DNA from: Epichloe hybrida
Taxonomy: Eukaryota; Ascomycota; Sordariomycetes; Hypocreales; Clavicipitaceae
Reading direction: 5' to 3'
Assembly: GCA_019022495.1 (NCBI GenBank)
Contig: JAFEKR010000085.1
Span: 1 to 64,000 of the forward strand
Length of the DNA: 64,000 nt
The notes under the pieces are model-generated. The model saw only the letters and a program-made list of their open reading frames with translations, did not search any database and was not told where the DNA came from. The position numbers were made by a program, and so were the translations under genes. Within the stretch, counting starts at the first letter, position 1, and every line of letters starts with the position of its first letter. Below are positions 11,656 to 20,854 of the stretch, piece by piece.

Positions 11656-12401
11656 ATTAGTCAACCTTGACGCATCATGAATACATACACAGATACATTG
11701 CAGCATAAATATGTCAGGTCCTTCAAGTGCGTCAAGATAAGTTGCGGCACAGAAGGGAACACCTCATGGATTGGTCACTTCAACGGCAATTCGAAATGCA
11801 TTACATATTTAAATTGAACGATGAATAAACGGCTTCAAGATGCATCAGAGTGCTGCTGTGTTCATATAGTACAAGTATCTGTTTGTGCCGGTTCATGAGA
11901 TAAGACAGGCCGCTCACGACCAGGAACCTTTTTAGCGCCTATAACTATCCTTTTTCCCAAATAAACGTAACCCAACCACACCGAGTTAAAAAAAAAAAAA
12001 AGTCATTTCACGTCATGCGGAACCTCTTGTGGGCGTTGCCGCTGACTCCGGTTCTACCTCGCTTCGTCCCCGATATTTTCAAGACGAAAGTCTTGCATGA
12101 TGATAGTAACGGTTGGTGTTCTGGGGTGCCACCCTCTACTTGGAGACGTGCGTCATCACGTCGTTGAATCTTCCGCTCCTCGACCTTCAAGGCCCATAGC
12201 AGAGTCATCAAGACCTCTCGTGACGGTAAAACAATGCCCCTCAAACATCGTGTCAGTTCGCTGACTTGGTCGCGCGTCCCACTAGACTCGCTCCCAATGT
12301 CCCCGACTCGATCATCGCATCCCTCAGACACCAACCGCAATGCCTCCATCGTCGCATCCATCAGGGGACGCGCCAGATTGGGGCTGCAGGATAGGATGTT
12401 T
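11656..12401. other. Convergent 3' region of csm3 and hacA
   Basis: This separates the csm3 stop from the spliced-frame stop of hacA (12402). It includes the 3' UTR of csm3, a 13-nt A tract near 11989-12001, and downstream of the hacA stop a remnant of the conserved hacA C-terminus (12401-12327). On the minus strand the frame used by unspliced hacA mRNA remains open across it to 12008. No independent gene is supported. Confidence 0.5.
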
Positions 12402-13699
12402 CTAAGAGATTTGAATCTCAGAGTCGAGGACCTTGGGCTCGAGGCCGTGGTCCGCAGCGGCATAGTCGCTCGCTGCCATAATGTCGGAGACGACGTTGTT
12501 GGCCTCGTCGTTGAGGAAGTCGTCGATGTTGAAGAGGTTGAAGTGTGACTGACTCGATAGGCCGGCGCCAGAGTCACCAGCCAAATAATCGTCGTCAGTA
12601 ATTGAGGTGTCGGGAGAAGCGAGAAGCCCGCTTTCGAGGATATAGCGATCTGCATCAATGGCCGCTGACATGCTGAAAGAATCGCCGAGGCTGAAAGCAC
12701 AATCCTGAGCTGAAGAGCCCAGGCCAAAAGTGGTGAGATCGGAGTCTGCGAGCCCTGGAATGACTTGGGCACCTTCGCCGACTTGTGACACTGCAGGTCT
12801 AACAACATCTCGGCAGGATGTTGTGTCAGGTCGGGGGAGGTGGCCAAGTTCTCTTCACTGGACTGAAATTCCTTGGCTTTAGGGTCGGTCTTGGGCTCGT
12901 CAGGAACGGGGGTCAGCTCGGGTGATAGTGATGCTGGATTGACAGTGGGGTTGGCAGTCGAATTGATGAGTTGATCTACCAAGTTCACAGCGGAATCGCT
13001 CGAAGAGTTGTGGCCGTCTTGTGAGCAAAACAGCTCCTGAGACAAGGCGAGGGGGGTATCACGGAGCGAGTTCAATGGCGATGGAGATCGAGTCACCACC
13101 CCAGAATCTCTTCGGAATCGGTTTAGCTCTTCGACTAAGATGAGATTTGCCTTCTGGGCATTCACAAGCATAGCCTCAAGCTCCTTGTTGCGGATCTCGA
13201 GAGCCTCCACCTCAAGACGTTTGCGTTCACGGGAGGACTGAGCGGCGCGACGGTTTCGCAGAACACGCTCCACACGTCGCTGCTCCTTCTCATCATCTGT
13301 CTTGGCTCGTTTTCTAATCGAGAATTAGAATGGCCGTCAACGACGCGTCTAATGGCGAGGCAAAAGATGGCTTACCTTGGTGGAAGGTTCGTCTTGGGTT
13401 CAGGCAGAACCTGGCCCCATGACTTTCTCTTCTTGCTTGGCTTTTTACCAGTTTCTTCCTTTTCTGGTGATGGGGTGCCATTCTCGGGCTCCTCTGATTC
13501 GGCAGGGGTTGACTGAGGGGTGAAGACATCCGCGGGGTTCATGGTAGATGGAGGTGTTGTTGGGTCGAATAGTGAAGGATAGTTGTCACCGGGTAGGGAC
13601 ATGAGAGACTCGGCTGGTGAGGCCTCGGAACTTGACCGTCGGGGACGCTTGCTGGGACGCTTGCTGGGACGCTTGCTGGGACGTCTGCTGGGACGCCAT
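12402..13699 (-). CDS. hacA: Unfolded protein response bZIP transcription factor HacA/Hac1 (with apparent lesions)
   Basis: This is the bZIP activator of the ER stress response, made from mRNA cut by Ire1. The exons are 13699-13376 and 13313-12814, then a 20-nt unconventional intron (12813-12794), then 12793-12402. The N-terminus starts MASQQTSQQA with a SQQA repeat, followed by VKF...EASPAES, KKRKSWGQVLPEPKTNLPPRKRAKTDDEKEQRR and the basic region RVLRNRRAAQSSRERKR with a leucine zipper (LEIRNKELEAMLVNAQKANL). Removing 20 nt joins TQHPA to VSQVGEG and gives the C-terminal half containing IDADRYILES, DDDYLAGDS and SDYAAAD, as in Trichoderma. There are two oddities. VKF and EASPAES are in different frames (one extra base near 13611). 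The stop TAG precedes a conserved tail. With one base removed the product is 404 residues; without correction the first ATG in the main frame is at the M of SLMSLPG. Confidence 0.88.
12787..12824 (-). promoter_or_regulatory. Twin Ire1 hairpins bounding the 20-nt hacA intron
   Basis: On the minus strand ACAACATC and GATGTTGT pair (8 bp) around the 7-nt loop CTGCCGA (12824-12802). GAC and GTC pair around the 7-nt loop CTGCAGT (12799-12787). Both loops fit the Ire1 consensus CNGCNGN, which is cut after the third base. Cuts at 12814/12813 and 12794/12793 release exactly 20 nt, the size known for filamentous ascomycete hacA, and switch the frame to the conserved activation domain. The motif and arithmetic are seen directly; cleavage is inferred from known family biology. 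Confidence 0.92.
13636..13697. repeat. 12-bp coding tandem repeat in the hacA N-terminus
   Basis: The plus strand repeats TTGCTGGGACGC about four times, the last copy with CTGCTGGGACGC. On the minus strand it encodes the (S)QQA repeat after the HacA start. It ends about 25 bp from the apparent frameshift, so slippage or an assembly problem in this stretch is plausible. Confidence 0.75.
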
Positions 13700-16149
13700 G
13701 GTGTTTGTGTCGGTGGCACGTTCCTCAGGAGAAGAGACTTTCGCGGGAGGCTGCTGTTTCTTGAACATGTCCAAAAATTCCTCAAGTGTTGTGGATTATG
13801 GAGTGCAGCTGATGCAAGCAAGCGGCCAGTCCCTCAATAGTAGATAAAACCCAAATGCATGGCAGGCAGCGAGCCGAACCAATGAGTCAGCCTGAAGGTG
13901 GGCAGTGAGTGCGAGTCAGGTGATACGTAGATAGGGTGCAGTGACAGAGTCTTGACAGAGTCTTGACAGAGTCTTGACGGGTCTTGACGAGAAGGACAAG
14001 TGTTCATTTTCTATCGAACTGGGCTGACTTCAGACGGGCGCAGCACCTCTTTATCTTGAGGACACGTTGATGTTTCCTTGCGTGGATGCCTGAGGCCAAC
14101 AAGGTGCGCAAAGCAGGGATGGCATAATACATAAGCAACGTGCCAAAAAGGAGGCGCATCCTGCACCTCCTGCCTATCAATAAGCACCCACCAAGTACTC
14201 CGTAATACGACACAAGATGCAAGACTCAATTGGAGCGCCGGGGAGAATGGCCTAGAAGAAGGGCATGGCGGCAGTTTGGCTTCAGCCGAGTGGGCCCTGG
14301 GTGCGTTACGACCGTGTCCCCTTTTTCGGATAGATCGGTTGGTTCCCTGACTCATGAGCTAACTCTGTGACAGTGTCGTATTTGCTTCTTCTGAACAGTC
14401 AACAGTCACTGTACTCCGTAGGGACCAGGACCAGGACCAGAGGAGTGTGCCTTGAGTGGGAGGGGGGCTAATTTGTACGACGCAGTGAGTATTATCCATC
14501 CATTCCTTCGAGTCTGATGAGCACTCCTAGAACTTGATAGCTTTTTTTTTTTGTGGCATGCGTTGAATCGCCCACATATCGCCTCCAGCCTCCAGCCATC
14601 AGCCATCAGCCATCAGCCATCATTCGTGCCTGCTGCTATCGGACGGCCTGGGAGGAAAGGGGCGGCCTAATAACTCAACCGAGCCGAACTCTATGAATTA
14701 CACAAGCGTGCCGAAGCTTCATGCGTTGGAAACTTGACCTCGCCCCTGTCCTGGAATCACAACACCAATTTAGGTTGATTGACACTACATACGGAGTACT
14801 CCGCTCCAAATTACCTGCCCACTGCCCCTTCCAACTCTATCAATGCAAAGTGGCCTGGCAGTGTCTTCCTTGGGAGCATGTAATAGGCATGACCTGAAAT
14901 GCCTGAATGACATTCGCCACGGTTGATATGGCCTCACATCCGATATTTCACAATGGTTACTCCGTCTTAGTGGAGGTAGTATGTAAATGTTATGCTCGTT
15001 GATGTGACAAATTACTCGCATCACCCACACAAGAACATGAGGAGTGACGCGGCCCGGGAGTGGGCTGATAATACTTGCGGGGACAGGAGGCATGCATGGC
15101 GCCGAAACGAAACATGCTTGACGCATAGGAAAACACATCCATGACCGCCGCACAGGGGATGCTAGAAGAAACAGGAACGTACGGAGTAATCCGCATGTAC
15201 ATATAGTGGGTGTATGTACGGACTACATCCCTTGACAGTCACAAGGCACCAGCTGGGTCACGAATAGGCTAGTTGACCAATCACGACGAAGGTTAGTCAA
15301 AGGTACTGTCCCGTGACCTAGCTGATGCCTTAAATATCACTATCAAAGGGATGATGAATGTGTATGTAGATGCGAGATGCGGGATGCAGTGTCTATGTAT
15401 TACCCAGAAGCCAAGTCGTACATGTAGGCACGTACATGTAGGCACGTACATGTAGTCTTCCAGCCCGGGTCGACATGACGTCATTATCGGCGCATGATTT
15501 TGGCTTGGCGTCTTTATCAGACCAGAATGCAGTGTGCTAGGAAAGCACTCGACAAAAGTCAAAAGTAGCAGTTGGCAAGTTCCACTTGCTACGGATGTTG
15601 CCGCATTCCATATATACATTATACATGGCCAAAGCCATCATGTAATATGTACTGTACGGATTATGCATGCATGTCTGTGAAGTCTCCCTCGCCGATAATA
15701 CGCGGCCAACATGTTTGTGCTCGCAGGTCGGTGGTGCCACCACAAAAAGACCGGAAAACCAGAGTCAACGGAACACAACATACTTGCCGAACGTTGACAC
15801 CGGTTCCTATTGGAGGAGGTTCTCGTTCACTAGGGGAAGGGGGGAGAGTTTCTCCTCGGTCGCCTCACGTCTCCAATGCCGTGCTGTCGTGGCTCGTCAT
15901 GCTCGACGCAGCTTCGGACGGCGGCTAGGCACGTAGTCGCGTGCCATCCCTTCCCTTCAACCGTTGCGCATTCGCAATCGTGCAATATACTTGATTCTGT
16001 AACTCTGTCTTGAGACATTCTTTCACAGCCAATTCCTGCCTAGCGAGGACGATCAAGCCGAGGGACGTCAATAGATTCAACACGTATAACCCCGACAAAA
16101 CTCCCCAAAAACCCCCCAAAAAAAAAACTCCCAAAGATATCACGAAACG
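13700..16149. other. Divergent intergenic region between hacA and the GMC oxidoreductase
   Basis: These 2.45 kb hold no supportable gene. They should include the long hacA 5' UTR and promoter and the promoter of the GMC gene. Visible repeats are an 11-bp GACAGAGTCTT tandem (about 13942-13985), a 14-bp ACGTACATGTAGGC tandem (about 15416-15452), GCCATCA repeats near 14595-14625 and several copies of the dispersed motif (14190s, 14411-14420, 14790-14803, 15179-15200). Confidence 0.5.
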
Positions 16150-18268
16150 ATGGGCCACCCCTTCACACCGTCTCTTTCGGCAGAGGATTTCCTCCAAAAT
16201 TCCTTCGACTACATCATAGTTGGAGGAGGGACGGCAGGCTTGGCAGTTGCTTCTCGGCTCGCTGAAGATGCGTCGCTAACGGTTGGAGTTCTCGAAGCTG
16301 GAGGCGTCGCACAAGGCGACGAAAATGTTGATGTTCCTGCCTTCTACGGCCGGTCGCTCGGCGGCCAGTTGGACTGGGCGTTTGAGACGGAACCACAGGA
16401 GGGCCTCGCAGGTCGAGCACTGTCGTGGCCGAGAGGCAAGGTGCTTGGCGGAACGAGTGCGCTCAACTACATGACCTGGGTACGCGGAAATAAAGAGGAC
16501 TACGACGGCTGGCAAGCGTTGGGGAACGATGGATGGGCCTGGGATAAGTTGCTGTGAGTCCGGCCTGCTTGAGAGACCCTGTCTTGATGGATCGTGAGGA
16601 GGAGCTTTGGGCTGGCTGTGGTGGTCGCGCTTGGGGTTTTCCCGTCCCACCGTCACGTGTCACAAATTCGATGGCCTGTTTTGCACCGGAGTGCTGTACT
16701 GAAATCCTTGCGTCATGGCAAACCGACTCACGTGTCCTGTAGACCCTTTTTCAAGAAATCGGAAACATTCCACCAGCCGAGTCAAGCTCTGAGAGACGAA
16801 TACGCAGCTACCCACGAAGCCGGCGCCTTTGGTACATCTGGTCCCATTCAGATATCGTACTCGCCCGACTATTCACCTTCCCACAAGCTATGGCATGCCA
16901 CGCTAAATGAGATCGGTGTCAGGACCAACTCGGCTCATCTTGCGGGCTCCAACGTGGGAGTGTGGACTAACGTCAACACTGTTGACCCGCGGACGGCTGT
17001 TCGAAGCTATTCCACTAGTTATCTCACCGCCGCACGACGTACCAATCTTCACGTCTTGACGGAAGCGACGGTACGCGAAGTTGTTCTGAGAAAGGACCAG
17101 GGCCAAGGCGACCATGTAGCCACGGGTGTGCGATTCAGCCACCGAGGCAAGGAGCACGTCGTGTCTGTCCAGAGGGAAGTAGTCGTGTCTGCGGGCACCG
17201 TCAAATCTCCCCAGATCCTCGAAATGTCAGGCATCGGAAACCCGAAGGTATTGGAGCCGGCTGGAATACCGGTCAAAGTAGCCAGTCCTATGGTCGGGGA
17301 GAATCTCCAAGACCACATCAGTTGAGTCAACCCGCGCTCGCCGCCCTACGGCTCCCGTGGTGTGACATCTAACCAAAGTGTCAGTGGTTGTCATGGTATT
17401 CGAGGTCGACCCATCGTTGTCAAACCCAGACGATCTTCTCACCGATGAGGCCATCGTCGCTGCGGCCAGGGAGAAATACTTGCGCGAACAGCGAGGACCC
17501 TTTACTGTTCTGCCCTGCGCCCTGACGTATATTCCCTTCTCCCAGACCGTCCCCCCAACCACCTTGGCCGACATCCACGCCAGAGCAGCGTTCGTGACAG
17601 CCTACGACGCTGAAAAGCGTGCCATCCTGCGAAGCCGCCTCGACGGCTCGTCCACAACGGGCCAAGTTGAATACCTCTTCGACCTCGGCAACTGGAGCAC
17701 CACATTCAAGGGCGATCCCACCAAGAAGTACGGCACTATGCTTCAAATGCTGCAGCATCCATTCTCCGTCGGCTCGATACACATCCAGCCCAGCGGCAAC
17801 ACGTCGGGAGACGTCAAGCCCATCATCGATCCGGCCTACTACGCCGGCTACCACGGCCAGCTCGACGCAGACATCATCAAGGAATGCATCCTGTTTGGTC
17901 AAAAGATTGCCTCGACGAAACCCCTCGCCAATATCATTCGCGCACCAGTACACCCCACGGCCGGGGTAGTGGGAGACGACGCCCAGTTGAGAGAATGGGT
18001 GAGGAACCACACGGTCACCGACTGGCACCCTGTTGGAACGTGCGGCATGGGCGGACGAGCCGGCATCGAGGGCGGCGTGGTAGACGAGCGGCTGAGAGTA
18101 TACGGCGTCAGAGGATTGAGAGTGGTGGATGCGAGTGTGATGCCGCTGCAGATCAGTGCCCATCTACAAGCCACTGTTTATGCTATTGCAGAAAAGGGCG
18201 CGCACATGATCTTGGAAGATGGGGGGGAAAGCAGCAGCAGCAGCAGCAGCAGCAACGCGTGCTCATGA
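16150..18268 (+). CDS. GMC-family FAD oxidoreductase (choline dehydrogenase/aryl-alcohol oxidase-like)
   Basis: This is a flavoprotein oxidising an alcohol or sugar substrate that cannot be predicted. Three exons, 16150-16553, 16743-17320 and 17385-18268, give 621 residues. The FAD-binding GGGTAG is at residues 25-30 (YIIVGGGTAGLAVASRL). GMC signature 1 (WPRGKVLGGTSALNYMTWVRG) is at about 95-115. Signature 2 is SAGTVKSPQILEMSGIG. The catalytic pair is H542 (DWHPVGTCGMGG) and H587 (ISAHLQATVYAIAEKGA). There is no obvious signal peptide, so it is probably intracellular. The third acceptor could be six bases earlier (AAG rather than CAG); the CAG site is preferred because it gives DHIMVVMVFEVDP. 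The last residues are a polyserine tract encoded by an AGC microsatellite (about 18232-18254), likely length-variable. The gene is convergent with the NCS1 permease gene. Confidence 0.88.
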
Positions 18269-18999
18269 ACCGTTCTATCCGGACCATCGTATCCCACATG
18301 TTTTGTTGCTCCTCGGGTGATGGACGCTTTACGAAAACAGTAGTCATCGCACACATTGCCCACCAGCTAGTATGACTGGCCAATAACGAGTCTGAGCAGA
18401 TAGTGGAAGACTGGGACGAACTTGACCATTATACGGACTATTGTGACTTAGTTCTGATCAGGGTTGACTCTCTCCACCATGTGGCAAGGCTGCTGTCACC
18501 GCGGTCTCGAAGTTGAGTGCACAGAAAATAGAGGTCCGACAAAAATTGGACTGATCCAAAAGGTACCCTCCCTATCCAATTTGATCCATCATCTGTTTTG
18601 CGTCCAAAATGTCCCCCCACAAAAGCCAGTCTCATGTTATGCTCTATGCTAGACTGTTGAATAATGCAAATGACGGAAATATCGCAAGTTAAAAAAGGGA
18701 AAAGAATGCTCCACATAAGCTTCTCGATCTATCAAAGACCAACATCAGATCTACCAATAAGCGAGGCCATGTTCGGATACGGCACGGATTCGCGATATCA
18801 ATCGCCATGCGTGAAAACTGCTGACAAATGCAACAAAGAAAAAGTGATGCATAACGAAGGTGTGAGGCTGCGGCGTGCAGCAAAAGAAAAAGCCTCTCTC
18901 CCCCAAGTGAGCGTGGTGAAAATATGTACGGAAATGATGCCGCTCAGCGTGGTGGACCAAAAGGCAAAGACGAGGGGAAAAGTGATTGAAATTGATATT
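18269..18999. other. Convergent 3' intergenic region (GMC gene / NCS1 permease)
   Basis: These 731 bp between two converging stops should hold both 3' UTRs. No splice-supported coding frame or RNA gene is evident. The frame open across 18664-19077 on the plus strand runs into the antisense of the permease and lacks protein-like composition. Confidence 0.5.
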
Positions 19000-20854
19000 C
19001 TAGCGCCCAAATACTTTGAGCTCCAAGGCTCGCAGAGGGGGAAACGACACAATTGTGAATCCACACGCAATCCATAGGCCGACGTCACCTCCCGAGGCCA
19101 GGTCCGACAACGGACCGGTATACCACGCCTGTGCCATGCCGAGAACAGCACCAACCCATCCAACCAGGAACGCAGCCAGCGCAGCAAGACCCAGGGGATG
19201 ATAGTCCTTATCCTCCCATCTCGACCAGTCAAACCCTTGGCGGCCGCGGAACATGACATGCTCCATGAGCACAATCAAGACCATGATCATGGCCCAGTAT
19301 CCCATCAGGGCGCAGAAATTCTGGAATATGGTGAACAAGTGCTCGCGGCCGGCTACTGCGAGGACAAATTCGATGAGAACGATGACCGTCGACCAAACAT
19401 ATCGTGGCACAACTTTGGCATATCGGCCGAGGACCTGAACGCCCAGGGCCGCCGAGTACGTGCTGGGAATGCTGTTGGCAATGACGCCAAGGGATACCAC
19501 GACGGAGCAAAATCGCCCGAAGCCCTTCAGTGGCTCGTATCCGGCAACAATGAGGGCACCAGAGTCGATGTTGTTGGCAGCTGCCCAGGCAGGACTGTTG
19601 GCAACCCCAGTTGCCAGTCCAATAGCAATGAGGTACACAAAGGAGAACGATGTCCAGAGGCCTATGAGGGTGAGAAGGAAGATCTTACGCTTGGATGTCT
19701 TCTCGGGATAGTACACGTAGAAGTCGGAAGCGGCACCCGCCCACGAGTTGGGCACGTAGAGGCAAATGTTGAAGAAACTCAGGCGCTGTGCAGCAAGAAG
19801 TGCTCCCGTGTTCTTGGATGGCGCTGACGCATCAAAGTAGGCGCCAGCGCTGCCGATGAGGACAAACAGGGCAATAGTCTGTGGGAGCCACGAGTATCTA
19901 TGTCATGTCAGTATTTGTACTCATGTCTTCACAATCATGCACCCGAGATAGCAACCCAGAAAAAAAAAAAAAAAAAGGGGGGGTTGGGTGTGCAAACCTC
20001 TCATATTTGTGGAAAATGGCCATGCCGAAAACTGCAACTACCCAGCAAACGACGCTGACGATGACGATTCCCACAATGATGGTCATCTTGCCATCGCTGA
20101 CAGCGGACAGGACCTGACCACCAATGATACCATCAATCGTGGCGTAGCCAATCATGAGAATGATGTTGAGCAAGCACAAGATTTTGGACGGCCAGTATCC
20201 CATGAAAAACCGCAAAACAACCTGTTTTTGAATTTCCGTGTTAGCAAGAACGGGTTTCGCTGGACTCTCTTATTTTATCTCTCCACTGTAATTGGTGCTC
20301 AATCTCTCGCAACGCTGGCGCATTTTGGGTTTGGCTATTCAAGAGGCAAGATAGAGTTCGCGCCAGCGACTCCGAGGCTTTGTTTGGGTAAACAAACTCA
20401 CCATTGTTCGGTTTCCACTTTGAGGACCCCATATACTCATGTAAGCCGTCGTCAGACTGCCCACGAACGCACCAAGAACAGCACAAATGGCACAATCCAA
20501 GAAACCCAATTGATATGTCAGGGGACCCAACATAGCTGCAGCCAAATTGTTCAGCGAGATATTGGCGCTGTACCACATGACGGCAACCTGAACATCGCTC
20601 GCGGTGGACGGAGGCTGTCGCTCTTCTGGGAGAACACGGGTGATGCCGCGAGCCTCGAATCCAGCCAAATTTTCAATGCGACTGTTGACTCGCCTCCATG
20701 TAGACGGCACAGGAAGCTTGTCCGTAACGCCATGCTCAGTAGCACCAGCGAATTGCTCATCTCGAGAAGCAGTCGCGCTCAGTTGCGGGATGCCTTTCTC
20801 GTCGAGCGTCTGGGTTTGATAGTGCCCACCGTTGGAAGAGGAAGCCGGTTCCAT
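19000..20854 (-). CDS. NCS1-family nucleobase permease (Fcy2-like purine-cytosine permease)
   Basis: This is a twelve-helix plasma-membrane transporter of the nucleobase-cation-symport-1 family, Fcy/purine-cytosine branch. The exact substrate is not determined. Three exons on the minus strand, 20854-20402, 20221-19998 and 19897-19000, give 524 residues, normal for the family. The joins give NRTMVVLRFFMGYWPSKILC and FHKYERYSWLPQTIALFVL. Typical motifs are IENLAGFEARGI in the N-terminal cytosolic region, NNLAAAMLGPLTYQLGFLD (helix 1), GDFxVYYPE-type SDFYVYYPEKTSKRKIF and MEHVMFRGRQGFDWSRWEDKDYHPLG near the C-terminus. Intron 2 has a 17-nt A/T tract next to a G/C run. It is one of two nucleobase transporters in this window, the other being AzgA. 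Confidence 0.88.

Noticed and set aside
12008..12401. Open minus-strand frame as a separate gene downstream of hacA
   Set aside because: It is simply the continuation of the frame used by unspliced hacA mRNA, with no own start context or recognisable domain.
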